A stretch of DNA of 64,000 bases from CAYSCW01 sp964449165 (lineage in GTDB: Bacteria; Acidobacteriota; Aminicenantia; Aminicenantales; Aminicenantaceae). The stretch is taken from the NCBI GenBank assembly GCA_964449165.1, contig CAYVAT010000013.1, positions 4,922 through 68,921 on the forward strand. Direction: 5' to 3'. The notes under the pieces were generated by a model. The model did no database searches. It was not told the origin of the DNA and saw only the letters and a program-made list of their open reading frames with translations. The translations under genes and the position numbers were made by a program. Shown one piece after another: positions 24,912 to 34,477 of the stretch (positions are counted from its first letter, which is position 1; each line of letters begins with the position of its first letter).

Positions 24912-24980
24912 GCGGTTCCCCTCCATCCTTGCCAAGACCCTCCCACCCTCCACCATGGGCTTCGGATGGACAGCAACCGC
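24912..24980 (+). repeat. Dispersed palindromic intergenic repeat, copy A
   Basis: About 69 bp with ends GCGGTT/AACCGC and inner arms CTCCATCC/GGATGGAC around a CCTTGCCAAGACCCTCCCA core. It shares this core and the GGGCTTCG segment with copy B at 28511-28587. It lies between the converging barrel and GH38 genes. Confidence 0.8.
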
Positions 24981-25050
24981 TGCTGGGATTGATTATATTC
25001 CTTATTATTAGCTGCCAAGGAAATGGCTTCCTTGGTAATTTTTATAGGCT

Positions 25051-28000
25051 CTAAAATACGACTTCGATGGTCTTGATTTCCGATTTTCCAAATTTGAGGG
25101 TTAGAGCATTTTTTTCCCAAGAGAGAGCTTGCTGCCGGTTTTCCATAAGATCCAGTTCGAAAATTTTCTTCGGAGATCGGAAGAATTCAACCTGAGCTTG
25201 GGTGGGTGTTCCTTCTGCTTCATAAAGCCTGAGGATAAGACTTTCTCTGTCTTCTGCCTTCTTCACGGTCACCAGGATGATGTTTGAGGGAGATGCTTTA
25301 ATGAAAGAATGCGAAGGTGGGAGTTCGCCGGAGTGAGAATCAACGAAGAGGGCTATCAGAGGGTAGTTAAATTCATAGCCCCTCTGGACTGTATCAGCCT
25401 TCCGCCAGTCGCCTTGATGGGGATAGAGAGCATAAGAGAAGCGATGTTTTCCCATGTCGGCCATGGGATCAGGCCACTTCGGAGAGCGCAGAAGGGTGAG
25501 TCTGATGACATTGTCTTTGATATCGTGGCCATATTTAGAATCATTGAGAAGGCTGACTCCGTAATTTTCGCTTGAGAGATCTGCCCAGCGGATGGCAGAG
25601 ACTTCGAAGCGCGCTTTTTCCCAATCTGAGTTGCGGGAGGCGGGTCTTTGGACAGAAGCGAAAGGAATCTCATAAGTAGCCCAGTTGCTTCTGACATCGA
25701 CTGGGAAAGCCACTTTGAGGAGGATGTGATCCTCCCACCAATCGGCCTTCATGTGGATGTCGATCCGGGGCAGATTTTCGTAGAGGACGATCTCCTGAGA
25801 AAAGAAAGAAGAGGGGAAGTCAGGAGTCGGTCCCCGGCGGGCCTTGGAAAGACCCAGAAAATGTTTCTCCACTTCCAGGGAGGCCAGGGCTGGCCCGTCA
25901 TGGACGATTCTGATACCATCGGCTTTATCCAGCTTCCAGCTACGCCCAGTATAACCGATGTTCCATGCATCCCATCGGTCGGGCTTATCTTCAAAGAGCT
26001 GGAGTTCATTTCCGCAAGCTTCTGATGAGAGGACTTCTTTTTTCGCCAGCTTGTCGAATATGCTGATAATGTTTCCTGTTTCTGGATGGAGATGGATGGA
26101 GAAATAACGATTTTCTAAGGATGTCTTGTTCACTTTCAAGGAACTCTCGTAGGAAGAACTCTTTCCTTCCTGGATGGTGAAGACCTTGTATCCCAGAGAG
26201 GGAATATTTCTGGCGATGAAGCAGAGAAATTTTCCTTTGTGAGAAGAAAGTACCTGGGAGGGGATTACTTCTCCCTGGTCATCGAAAACCAAGGCTCCGG
26301 CTTGCAAGGAGTCCGGCATTTTCACTTTGACTATTCCATCCCTTGCCCATGAGAGAGAGTTGAAGACGAGAAGCGGTGTTCCTTTATTTTCTCTTGCTGT
26401 ATTTATTCTCTGGGCGAGATGAAGAAGGCTTTCGTGGAGGATTGTGTTAAGAGTGCGGTAGGCTTCCAGATAGGATTCTCTAGCGTCTCTGTAGACAGGA
26501 GTAATGCTTGAGCCGGGGAGGATGTCGTGGAATTGATTCATCAAGACCTTTTCCCAGGCCTCCTTGAGTCCAGCTTGGTCGTATTCCTTGCCGAAAAGAG
26601 ATGATATGGAGGCCAGTTTTTCCGTGTGGGAAAGAAGAACCTCAGATTTTCTGTTGAATTTTTTTGTTTCAGATTGGGTGGTATAGGTTCCTCGGTGGTA
26701 CTCCAGATAAAGCTCATCCTTCCATACAGGAAGTGCCTCCAGATTTTTTTTGGGAAGTCCGTTCAAATATTTGGAAGCTCCGAGATGTTTTACCTTGGGA
26801 AATATGGTCTGCTCTTTGTATTCTGTAAGACGATCGAGCATCTGGCGGTTGGGCCCCCCGCCGTGATTTCCAAGCCCGTAAAGGATCAGGACATTCCTCA
26901 ATCCTGTATTTTTTTCAAACTGTTTGAGGCCGACTGACATCCTTTCTGCCATCAGCTGGCCTACGTAGCCTGTCGGCGGGAAATAAGTCAGGATTCGCGA
27001 CCCGTCCGGGCCTTCCCACCAGAAGAGGAAATAGGGGAAGAGGGTGGTGTCGTTCCAGCTTATTTTTTGGGTAATGAAGGCATCGATACCACTCTTCTTG
27101 AAGAATTGGGGCATATTCCAGTTATAGCCGAATGAATCGGGATTCCAGCCAAGTTGCACATCGACTCCGAATTTTTGCTGGAAATACCTTTTCCCGTAGA
27201 GAATCTGCCGAATGAAGGACTCTCCATCTATGAGGTTGCAATCCGGCTCAACCCACATGCCTCCCACTATTTCCCAGCGGCCTTCCCGAACTTTCTTCTT
27301 GATGCGCTCAAAGACTTGAGGGTAATATTCTTCCATCCACTTGTAGGCTTGGGCCTGGCTCTGGGCATAGATAATATCAGGGTATTCCTCCATGTTGTCC
27401 AAAATGGCAGAGAAAGTTTCTTTGGCAACCTCCACAGTCTCACGCCACCGCCACAACCAGGCCAGGTCGATATGAGAGTTTCCCACAACAGCGATTTCAT
27501 ATTTATTTGAAAATTGTGAAACAGGTTTTGTTTGTTGGTAGAATTTAAGGAGAGAAGCCTTTGCTTCTGAAAGGTCGCCCTGTCGGAGGGCTTCCAGATC
27601 GAAGGTCATGACAGCCTTCTGGAACCTTTGTCTCAGGTTCTGAAATTCCTTTGAATCGATGAGGCGGGTGTACTGCTCAGAGAGAGGTCTATCACCTCTG
27701 CGGTCTGGACTCTTTTGAGCTTGCATATCGAGAAGGATGGCTCCGATTTTAAGATCCAGCAAGAACCGTGAGAGCCATTGAAAAGGCTCTTGGGCATTCT
27801 TGACAAGAAATCGGGCTTCTTGAAGTTGAAGGAATGTACCTGGTTCAGCTTCTTTTCTTTTGATCAGAGGCAAAAAGCCGGTGTTTTCGAAGTGGAAAGC
27901 CAGAAGCATCCTTTCTCCGGGTTTCGCCTTTTGGGTAAGGACAAAGGCTTTTTGGATTTCTTCGACTTGGTTTCCGAATTCGAGCTGGAAGCTCTCCTTG

Positions 28001-28368
28001 AGCTGCTCATTTTGGAAGAACTTGCCTTTGACCACCCCTATACCCCGAAAGAGGCAGGAAAGGATGATTTCGCTTCCTTGGGTTGAGACTCCGGAGAAGA
28101 CGTCTGGTACCTCGAAGCGATGGCGCATCCAGAAGGCTTTGTCGCGGACTGTGGATCCTGTTCTTATCGACTGCCATGAAGCATCTTCAGTGCTAACCTT
28201 TTCTGCATCAGGGATATCTTGGATTGTCATTTTCCAGAAGGAAAGAGAATTATCCAGCAGCTTTTCTATCTCATCGATGCGATTTTGAAGAGTGTTCTGT
28301 CCGAAACCAAGGATGGTCACAGATAGAATAAAAACCAATAGAAAGTGCTTTGTCTTGAAGAATCTCAT
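25051..28368 (-). CDS. Exported alpha-mannosidase, glycoside hydrolase family 38
   Basis: 1105 residues from ATG 28368, which has AGAGGGGAG upstream; an in-frame start 54 bp earlier lacks this. The signal peptide is KHFLLVFILSVTILGFGQ. An N-terminal galactose-binding-like region comes first. The GH38 catalytic domain (about 300-650) then carries the zinc-binding NSHIDLAWLWRW and the nucleophile Asp in GWNPDSFGYNW. C-terminal beta-sandwich domains follow. It hydrolyses alpha-mannosides in the periplasm or outside. A scavenging role for mannose-containing glycans is inferred. It is a lone gene between two repeat copies. Confidence 0.93.
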   Translation of the reverse strand: MRFFKTKHFLLVFILSVTILGFGQNTLQNRIDEIEKLLDNSLSFWKMTIQDIPDAEKVSTEDASWQSIRTGSTVRDKAFWMRHRFEVPDVFSGVSTQGSEIILSCLFRGIGVVKGKFFQNEQLKESFQLEFGNQVEEIQKAFVLTQKAKPGERMLLAFHFENTGFLPLIKRKEAEPGTFLQLQEARFLVKNAQEPFQWLSRFLLDLKIGAILLDMQAQKSPDRRGDRPLSEQYTRLIDSKEFQNLRQRFQKAVMTFDLEALRQGDLSEAKASLLKFYQQTKPVSQFSNKYEIAVVGNSHIDLAWLWRWRETVEVAKETFSAILDNMEEYPDIIYAQSQAQAYKWMEEYYPQVFERIKKKVREGRWEIVGGMWVEPDCNLIDGESFIRQILYGKRYFQQKFGVDVQLGWNPDSFGYNWNMPQFFKKSGIDAFITQKISWNDTTLFPYFLFWWEGPDGSRILTYFPPTGYVGQLMAERMSVGLKQFEKNTGLRNVLILYGLGNHGGGPNRQMLDRLTEYKEQTIFPKVKHLGASKYLNGLPKKNLEALPVWKDELYLEYHRGTYTTQSETKKFNRKSEVLLSHTEKLASISSLFGKEYDQAGLKEAWEKVLMNQFHDILPGSSITPVYRDARESYLEAYRTLNTILHESLLHLAQRINTARENKGTPLLVFNSLSWARDGIVKVKMPDSLQAGALVFDDQGEVIPSQVLSSHKGKFLCFIARNIPSLGYKVFTIQEGKSSSYESSLKVNKTSLENRYFSIHLHPETGNIISIFDKLAKKEVLSSEACGNELQLFEDKPDRWDAWNIGYTGRSWKLDKADGIRIVHDGPALASLEVEKHFLGLSKARRGPTPDFPSSFFSQEIVLYENLPRIDIHMKADWWEDHILLKVAFPVDVRSNWATYEIPFASVQRPASRNSDWEKARFEVSAIRWADLSSENYGVSLLNDSKYGHDIKDNVIRLTLLRSPKWPDPMADMGKHRFSYALYPHQGDWRKADTVQRGYEFNYPLIALFVDSHSGELPPSHSFIKASPSNIILVTVKKAEDRESLILRLYEAEGTPTQAQVEFFRSPKKIFELDLMENRQQALSWEKNALTLKFGKSEIKTIEVVF

Positions 28369-28510
28369 TTTCTCCCCTCTTATTTCTTGGATTGTGTATA
28401 TCTGATGGACATTTGAGCGCAAAAATCTTATCAGTTAAATGATGCAAGGTCAACAAGAATTAGGGGCGGTCCTCACGGGAAGAATCTCCATTTCAGTCGT
28501 AGCTAATAAA

Positions 28511-28587
28511 GGTGTCGGTTCCTATCCATCCTTGCCAAGACCCTCCCACCCACCACTATGGGCTTCGAATGGACAGGAACCGACACC
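28511..28587 (+). repeat. Dispersed palindromic intergenic repeat, copy B
   Basis: 77 bp. The ends GGTGTCGGTTCCTATCCAT and ATGGACAGGAACCGACACC form a 19-bp inverted repeat with one mismatch. The core is CTTGCCAAGACCCTCCCA then GGGCTTCGA. It could fold as a long cruciform. It resembles copy A (24912-24980) and half-copy C (46713-46749). Confidence 0.85.
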
Positions 28588-28729
28588 TAATCCGAGCAGT
28601 CAAGCAAGCTGACTCGTCAGCCCGCGAATTTTCCCCAGCGAGGATGGAGAGGATCAGCTTTAGAGATTCAGGATTTTTTTCGACATATCAGGCGGGGTTG
28701 CTGGATCTTTTCGATCTCAGGGAAAAATT

Positions 28730-28924
28730 TTAGGTTTTTTTCTTTTTTTTCCAGAGCCAGTAAATATACACTGCAGGCCACTGATAAATGGCAAAGATGA
28801 TGGGAGAAAGGATGAGCCAGTAGATGTTGAAATCCAGAACAAAAAGAAAAACAAAGGCTGTAACACCACCTAGGGAGGCTAAAATGGAAGCAGCAAGAAG
28901 AGGCCAGCAGTGTATCTTTTTCAC
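28730..28924 (-). CDS. Small two-helix membrane protein
   Basis: 64 residues, with two hydrophobic segments (LLAASILASLGGVTAFVFLF and IYWLILSPIIFAIYQW) and a basic Lys-rich tail WLWKKKKKT. No family is recognised. The upstream region has only weak ribosome-site character, so the gene is plausible but not proven. It lies between the repeat and the VWFA gene. Confidence 0.45.
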   Translation of the reverse strand: MKKIHCWPLLAASILASLGGVTAFVFLFVLDFNIYWLILSPIIFAIYQWPAVYIYWLWKKKKKT

Positions 28925-29255
28925 ACTTCTTTTTTACTCTTAGAAACTGCGTATTGCAAGTGATTTAGGGAGAAGGCTGCTCGAGTCTTTCCTTATCTTT
29001 AAACTCGGTGGTTTGAAGGTTTCGGTTGATTTGTTTCTCTTTTCTGGATGTTGACCTTGCCTTTTTGGAATGTGATACTCTTATTTCTGGATGTCAGTGG
29101 ATAGAAATTATAGAAAATTGAAATTCTTTAGGTGAATACACATGTCCTGAAAAGATTACAGTCTTGTATAGAGGAGACAGGTATAGGCTCTAATCAATTC
29201 TGGCATGAGATTTGCTGAAGGAATAAGCAAAGGTGACTCGAGCTGGAAAAATTGA
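28925..29255 (+). promoter_or_regulatory. Intergenic region with possible promoter of the VWFA-related gene
   Basis: This 331-bp gap contains TTGACC (29051-29056), a 17-bp spacer and GATACT (29074-29079) preceded by TGT, an extended -10 arrangement. It lies about 175 bp before the gene. I see nothing else here. Confidence 0.3.
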
Positions 29256-31370
29256 TTGCAAATAAGGATGTTCATATTGAATAAAAAAAATTCCTTTATC
29301 ATCCTCCTTCCCAGTTTTCTCATGATTCTTTATGGTTATGTATCGAATTCCGCTTATTCACAGGAAAAGAAAGATCAAGAAGTCATGGAATATGAAGTGA
29401 GTGTTACTCTAAAACTGGTCCAGGTTTATGTCACGGACAGCGACGGCAAACCTGTGATAAATTTAGAAAAAGAAGATTTTGAGCTTTACGACAACGGAAA
29501 GCTCCAGTCCATCACAGATATTGAGAAACACACCCTCTTCATGCCCTCCGACAAGCCAAGGCCGCAACAAAAAGAAGAAATCCCATCTCGCACTAATTTA
29601 AATCGTAAATTTTTTCTCTTCTTTGATTTTGCATTCAATTCTCCCAGAGGGATAAAAAACGCCAAGGAAGCAGCTCTCTATTTTATTGATCATCAATTGG
29701 ACCCATCTGATGAGGTTGGGGTTCTTTCTTATTCCATTACCAAGTATTTGACTGTTCATGAGAACTTAACGACCAATCACAAAAAAGTCAGGGAAGCTGT
29801 TGAAGGGTTGGGCATAAAAGGTATCTTGGGAAGAGCAGAAGACGTGGAGCAAAAATACTGGGAAATGGTAGGTGAAATCGATAGAAATCCTAATTTACCG
29901 GAGATTGAGAAAATAAGTTTAGAAAATGATTTTATTCAACTCAGCTATGATAGGATTTATTTCAAACAGCACGTGTCAAATTTTTCTAGAACAATGAAAG
30001 AATTAGGCCAAGCACTCAGCCATGTACAAGGACGTAAGAATATTCTTTATCTCTCAACCGGGATTCCCGGTTCAATATTTGAAGGTGGCGGAACAAAATC
30101 CCCATATCACTCACGGAAGTTAATCTTTAAGGGTGCTATTGCAGATACACACCTAAACGATAGATACGAAGAGATGATAAAGATTTTAGCCGCGTCGAAC
30201 AGCTCTGTTTACCCTATATATGCAGAAGGAACAAGCATGGACTTAAATCAGAGATATGGCTTTCAGGATAAGGGTCAGCTTGGAAAATCTTCACTCCAGA
30301 GAATGGCTATAGGAACAGGAGGAAAGTATTTTGGCAACATCAACAGCTACGAGACATTCATGGAAGAGATTCAAAGTGCCACCAGCTCTTTTTATGTGCT
30401 GGGTTACTACATAGGGGAGAAATGGGATGGAAAATATCATAAAATAACAGTAAAAGTCAGGCGAAAAGGATGCAAAGTCCGCTCTCAAGCAGGATATTTC
30501 AATCCCAAGCCATTCAGCGAGCTATCTGAGTTCGAAAAGGAGTTAGATTTTATAGAATTGGCCCTGGAAGAAAGCTCACAATATCAGGCTCCTCTTAGTT
30601 TTCCTGTGGGAACCATCTCTTTTTCGGCTGAAAGAATATCTGGACTTGCTACCATATCTAAAATACCCGTTGAAATGGTTCGCGAGCTCTCCGGAAAAAA
30701 GGTTGAATTCGTTAATCTTATCTTCGATGAGAAGGACGATCTCTTTTCCTTCAAGGGTTGGAGAATAAATCTTGCTAAATTACCTCAAAATGACATTTTT
30801 TATTATTCTCTTGCCTCTCTTCCTCCCGGCAAATACACATCCCGCATTGTCATACGAAACACGAAAACGGGAAAATCAGCAGTGTCTTCTTCGCCGGTTA
30901 TCATTCAAAGACCTCTAGATTCCGGCTTAAATCTCTCCTCTCCTCTGCTACTTGTGTCTGAAAAAAGTCCGGTCTATTTGAAAGGAGGTCTTATAGAGCA
31001 GGAGGATGAAGATAAAAAATCTATCGACCTGATAGACTTGTATTCCTGCAACCTCAAATTTTTTGCGCCTGTTGTGAAAGAAATAGAGCAAGGAATTCCA
31101 GAGCTTACAGCGGTGATTCGCAGTTACATTCCTCAAATCCAATATCCAGACATGAAGATTTCTCTTCGTGTGATGGATCAATCTTCAGGTGAAATCATGC
31201 CTATACCTTTTTCTATTCTTCGCCAAGATCCCAAGAATCATACTCAAATATCCTTTATCATTCTTGAAGTTCACTCCTTAAAACCAGGTAACTATATTAT
31301 CTATTTCGATGCGGAAGAGACAAAGACTCGATGGAAATCCCAAGTCAGCACCACTTTTTCCATTAAATGA
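29256..31370 (+). CDS. VWFA-related secreted protein
   Basis: 704 residues (TTG start; ATG 29268 is an alternative that keeps the signal sequence FIILLPSFLMILYGYV). An N-terminal beta domain (VTLKLVQVYVTDSDGKPV, LEKEDFELYDNGK) precedes a von Willebrand A-like domain. Its MIDAS-like start is FFLFFDFAFNSPRGI, followed by DEVGVLSYS and GRKNILYLSTG. This arrangement matches the VWFA-related family abundant in Acidobacteria and Aminicenantes. The C-terminal half is beta-rich. It is probably periplasmic or surface protein-binding; its ligand is unknown. Confidence 0.88.
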   Translation: MQIRMFILNKKNSFIILLPSFLMILYGYVSNSAYSQEKKDQEVMEYEVSVTLKLVQVYVTDSDGKPVINLEKEDFELYDNGKLQSITDIEKHTLFMPSDKPRPQQKEEIPSRTNLNRKFFLFFDFAFNSPRGIKNAKEAALYFIDHQLDPSDEVGVLSYSITKYLTVHENLTTNHKKVREAVEGLGIKGILGRAEDVEQKYWEMVGEIDRNPNLPEIEKISLENDFIQLSYDRIYFKQHVSNFSRTMKELGQALSHVQGRKNILYLSTGIPGSIFEGGGTKSPYHSRKLIFKGAIADTHLNDRYEEMIKILAASNSSVYPIYAEGTSMDLNQRYGFQDKGQLGKSSLQRMAIGTGGKYFGNINSYETFMEEIQSATSSFYVLGYYIGEKWDGKYHKITVKVRRKGCKVRSQAGYFNPKPFSELSEFEKELDFIELALEESSQYQAPLSFPVGTISFSAERISGLATISKIPVEMVRELSGKKVEFVNLIFDEKDDLFSFKGWRINLAKLPQNDIFYYSLASLPPGKYTSRIVIRNTKTGKSAVSSSPVIIQRPLDSGLNLSSPLLLVSEKSPVYLKGGLIEQEDEDKKSIDLIDLYSCNLKFFAPVVKEIEQGIPELTAVIRSYIPQIQYPDMKISLRVMDQSSGEIMPIPFSILRQDPKNHTQISFIILEVHSLKPGNYIIYFDAEETKTRWKSQVSTTFSIK

Positions 31371-31627
31371 TTTGACCTGGCCTCTTCCGTTCCAGTCCGC
31401 AGCCGCTTCTTATGGCCGCTGAAGAAAGCACAAAATTTTTGGGCTGAGCCGAGACTAGTATGACGAAGAGCAGAGGCAAAAACAGGGTTGAAAGGCTCAC
31501 AGGAATCTTCTTAAAGCATCCCCGCTTCTTCAGATTAGCAATTACACTTGCTATTTATGGCTTACATTTTCGAGAAATTATGGGAACATAAGCGCCAAAA
31601 GAGAGTTATCCTTCTATGCTTGCCCGA

Positions 31628-31864
31628 TTACTCTTTTTCGATTAATTCGAGATTAAATCTTTTTTTCAGCTTCATTCCAGCAGCACCGAGAATAACTCTG
31701 ATAGCCTGGACATTTCTTCCCTGTTTTCCGATAATCTTACCCACATCTTCAGGAGCAACCTTTAATTCAATGATCGAGCTCTGCTCTCCGTCTAATTGGG
31801 AAACCTTAACCTTTTCTGGATTGTCCACTAATGACTTGGCAATCAATTCAACGATTTCTTTCAC
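31628..31864 (-). CDS. khpA: KH-domain RNA-binding protein KhpA
   Basis: 78 residues with the KH motif VGKIIGKQGRNVQAIRVIL (GxxG loop GKQG). The length fits KhpA, which binds RNA with KhpB and affects cell-wall synthesis or small-RNA action. In many genomes khpA follows rpsP; here no rpsP is next to it. GGGAGGTT is upstream of the start. Confidence 0.92.
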   Translation of the reverse strand: MKEIVELIAKSLVDNPEKVKVSQLDGEQSSIIELKVAPEDVGKIIGKQGRNVQAIRVILGAAGMKLKKRFNLELIEKE

Positions 31865-32260
31865 TGTAACCTCCCTTAATACTTAAATTTTTTTCACTTT
31901 TGAGAATATCTTTCTCCTCATTCGTCTTTTCCAAGGACCGTCAATTCACATAAGCGTTCCTTAAAGCTCTGAAATTTTTTCTTTCATTACTCTTTTTTGG
32001 AATTTAACAGCTGAACACAACTTCTCAAATTCAACTCAAGTTGCCTCTGCCTTGTATGGAAGGCCAATGATCGAGTGGCCTGACGTTTAACAAACAATCA
32101 CGAGGCAGATTAGGTGCTTTTCAGGAGGGATTTTCCATTTTTTAACTGGAATGATAGGTGTATTTACGGATTTGTAGAGGCAAATGAGCTGGTCAAGCAA
32201 CCCTCATATATGCTTTGATGTGGAATTCGGCTATGATCTTGAATCTCTGAGTGCCTCTTG
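31865..32260. other. Intergenic region without recognisable gene
   Basis: This 396-bp stretch lies between two leftward genes, khpA and the RRM protein. No convincing ORF, repeat copy, RNA gene or terminator was seen. It must hold the khpA promoter. Confidence 0.4.
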
Positions 32261-32545
32261 TCAGAAGCGTCTTTTTCCCCCAAATCCACCTCGGCGGTCG
32301 TCACGGCGAGGGCGGGCCTCGTTGACCTTAATAGTTCGCCCCTTCAAATCTTTGCCGTCGAGCCCGGAAATTGCGGACTGAGCTTCGCTGGAGTTAGGCA
32401 TCTCGACGAATCCGAATCCCCTCGATTCGCCAGTGTACTTGTCTGTTATGATTTTGGCAGATGTGACCTGCCCGAAGGCTTCAAAAGCCTCTCGTAAATC
32501 TCCTTCTGTGGATTCCCGTGACAAATTGCCTACATAAATATTCAT
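32261..32545 (-). CDS. Bacterial RRM RNA-binding protein
   Basis: 94 residues: a single RNA-recognition motif with RNP2 NIYVGNLS at the N-terminus and RNP1 RGFGFVEM at about 42-49. An Arg/Gly-rich tail follows (RPRRDDRRGGFGGKRRF). Such proteins are known in cyanobacteria and several other phyla, often linked to cold response. AAAGGAAG lies upstream. It binds single-stranded RNA; target unknown. Confidence 0.95.
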   Translation of the reverse strand: MNIYVGNLSRESTEGDLREAFEAFGQVTSAKIITDKYTGESRGFGFVEMPNSSEAQSAISGLDGKDLKGRTIKVNEARPRRDDRRGGFGGKRRF

Positions 32546-32827
32546 TCTGGCTTCCTTTAATATTGGAATTGTAATAAGGGAGGGATGTCATTTTTACCTG
32601 TTGAAATTTTCCCTCATCCTTTGTGATCCCTGCCTCTTCTTGGAAGCGGACAGGTCTCTTTTATTTCAACGCAAAAGATGATAGCACAAGAAAGCTATGT
32701 CGTCAATGAATGTTGGGGTATTTACTTTCTTATCAACCATAATCTTCTGAGGCTCTGAATGAATGCTTGAATAGGCAAGTTGACAAAAAGAGGATTAGAA
32801 CAGAAGCAGGGCTCCGTTTTTTTAGCT

Positions 32828-33289
32828 TTAATTATAAAATTTAGTTAAAACGCCTACTAATCGCTCTGCATGCACCTTGTCGTCAGCAGAGAGTCTCTCA
32901 AATAATTCTTTTAAAGATGCATCATTTACTTCTGCAAGTGTTTTTAGATGAAATTGCTCAAAAAGCCTTTCCAGCTCTGCAGCATCATTTATGGCCTCTT
33001 GTAAGTCGATTCTTTTGTTGTGAACATCATCAATGAGCTTGATAACCCTGTATAATCCAATTTTTAACTCAGTTATTCTTTCTGATTTCAGACTGAATGC
33101 ATCAGGCGTCTCTTTTAAATAATTTTTGCCGGTGATCAAAAGCCTCATATGGTCTGTCTCGTCTTTAGAGAGCATCATTAATTCTCTTGAAATTGATCCA
33201 ACACGACATAACTGACCAATCTGTTCATAGCATTCTGACATTTTCTCTTCCACCTGAATAGCAAGATTAAAAAGTTCATTGACACTCAT
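32828..33289 (-). CDS. Ferritin-like/rubrerythrin-related four-helix protein
   Basis: 153 residues from ATG 33289, chosen because of AAAGGAGGAG immediately upstream. The sequence is mainly helical, with carboxylate/His positions typical of a ferritin-like diiron fold: EEKMSECYEQI, DETDHMRLL, DAAELERLFEQFH and ADDKVHAERLV. It lacks the rubredoxin domain of full rubrerythrin. A role in iron or peroxide handling is possible. The diiron ligand set looks incomplete by eye, so it may not be catalytic. Confidence 0.72.
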   Translation of the reverse strand: MSVNELFNLAIQVEEKMSECYEQIGQLCRVGSISRELMMLSKDETDHMRLLITGKNYLKETPDAFSLKSERITELKIGLYRVIKLIDDVHNKRIDLQEAINDAAELERLFEQFHLKTLAEVNDASLKELFERLSADDKVHAERLVGVLTKFYN

Positions 33290-33521
33290 ATCTCCTCCTT
33301 TTTCAACACAGATAGTCTTTAGTTCTTGATGGGAATACTGATTTTTCTCCTTATAACGGGCAAACAGCGAGAACATGTTAATAGATATATTTTCTGTGAG
33401 TAAATAGCCTTAAAAGATGATTTCAGGGGTGATTTAAAAATAACCCCCTAGGTGCATATCTCTGCAAAGAACAATATGTTTTGTCTAATTGATAAGAAAT
33501 TCGTTTTTCCCCTTATATCTC

Positions 33522-33596
33522 TGGTGGGCGGTACTGGGTTCGAACCAGTGACCCCCGGTTTGTAAGACCGGTACTCTACCGCTGAGCTAACCGCCC
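33522..33596 (-). tRNA. tRNA-Val (TAC)
   Basis: On the minus strand the acceptor GGGCGGT pairs with ACCGCCC, with CCA encoded. The anticodon stem CCGGT/ACCGG holds loop CTTACAA, anticodon TAC. The T arm is CTGG-TTCGAAC-CCAG. A spurious ORF overlaps it and should be ignored. Confidence 0.96.
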
Positions 33597-33648
33597 GTTG
33601 TTTTCTAATTAAAATCGAGAAGAGATTTTTTGTCAAGCCGAAGGGTGA

Positions 33649-33677
33649 TTGACATAAAAATAACCATATGTTAAATT
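33649..33677 (+). promoter_or_regulatory. Promoter of the rplU-rpmA-obgE operon
   Basis: TTGACA (33649-33654), a 17-bp spacer and TAAATT (33672-33677) end 40 bp upstream of rplU. Confidence 0.65.
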
Positions 33678-33717
33678 TAGATTCCTTTTACAATAAATTT
33701 CATTAAAGGTCAGAAGG

Positions 33718-34194
33718 ATGTTTGCTGTTATTAGAACAGGAGGAAAACAGTACCGAGTCCAGGAGGGAGATATTCTCGAGGTGGAGAAACTCCGGAAAAA
33801 AGAGGGACAGAAAGTCGTCTTTAAGGAAGTCCTTCTCGTCGAAGACGGAGATAGTGTTCTGTTGGGCATGCCTCTGGTCGATAAGGCCCAGGTAAAAGCA
33901 GAAGTGGTGGAAAATTTCAAGGATGAGAAGATCATCATTTTTAAGAAGAAGAGAAGAAAGCAGTATCGAAGGACAACAGGACACCGTCAGGAGTTGACTC
34001 GGGTGAAGATTGAACAGATTATCGCCGAGGCCAAAGCTCCTGTCGAGAAGCCCAAGGTCAAAAAGAAGGAGGAAGAGAAGACTCCAAAGAGACCGAAGGC
34101 GAAAAAAACCAGAGCCTCGAAGACACCAGAGAAAAAACAGAAGGTAGCCAAGAAAGCTCCTTCCTCCAGAAAAGTGACCAGGACAAAGGAGTAA
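33718..34194 (+). CDS. rplU: 50S ribosomal protein L21 with basic C-terminal extension
   Basis: 158 residues, against about 103 for most L21. The first ~103 residues are standard (MFAVIRTGGKQYRVQEGD, KKRRKQYRRTTGHRQELT). The remaining ~55 are a low-complexity Lys/Pro/Glu tail (PKVKKKEEEKTPKRPKAKK), likely disordered and RNA-binding. rpmA follows 4 bp later. AGAAGG precedes the ATG. Confidence 0.96.
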   Translation: MFAVIRTGGKQYRVQEGDILEVEKLRKKEGQKVVFKEVLLVEDGDSVLLGMPLVDKAQVKAEVVENFKDEKIIIFKKKRRKQYRRTTGHRQELTRVKIEQIIAEAKAPVEKPKVKKKEEEKTPKRPKAKKTRASKTPEKKQKVAKKAPSSRKVTRTKE

Positions 34195-34198
34195 GAGG

Positions 34199-34453
34199 AT
34201 GGCGCATAAAAAATCCGGCGGAAGTGCAAAAAACGGAAGGGACAGTTACTCAAAGCGGCTGGGCGTGAAACGTTCAGGAGGCCAGTTTGTCAAGGCGGGT
34301 TCTATCCTGGTGCGGCAAAGAGGAACGCCCTTCAAGCCTGGTTTAAACGTAGGTCGGGGGAAAGACGATACTCTCTTTGCCAAAATCACCGGCTTTGTCC
34401 GTTTTGAGACAAGAGGAAGAGGACAGAAATTCGTTTCCGTCCTTCCTTCCTAG
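34199..34453 (+). CDS. rpmA: 50S ribosomal protein L27
   Basis: 84 residues starting MAHKKSGGSAKNGRDS, which is diagnostic, with GGQFVKAGSILVRQRGT following. L27 sits near the peptidyl-transferase centre. There is no N-terminal extension of the Firmicutes type that needs processing. It lies between rplU and obgE, the usual order. Confidence 0.98.
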   Translation: MAHKKSGGSAKNGRDSYSKRLGVKRSGGQFVKAGSILVRQRGTPFKPGLNVGRGKDDTLFAKITGFVRFETRGRGQKFVSVLPS

Positions 34454-34477
34454 AAGGAGGGCCGAGCCTCTTTAAGC

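Noticed and set aside
28512..28733. 73-codon plus-strand frame
   Set aside because: It runs through the palindromic repeat and has no ribosome site.
33426..33447. GGGGT/ACCCC hairpin between tRNA-Val and the ferritin-like gene
   Set aside because: Stem of only 5 bp with an 11-12 base loop and no following T run on either strand; too weak to call a terminator.
33448..33636. 62-codon minus-strand frame
   Set aside because: It runs through the tRNA-Val gene and encodes nothing recognisable.
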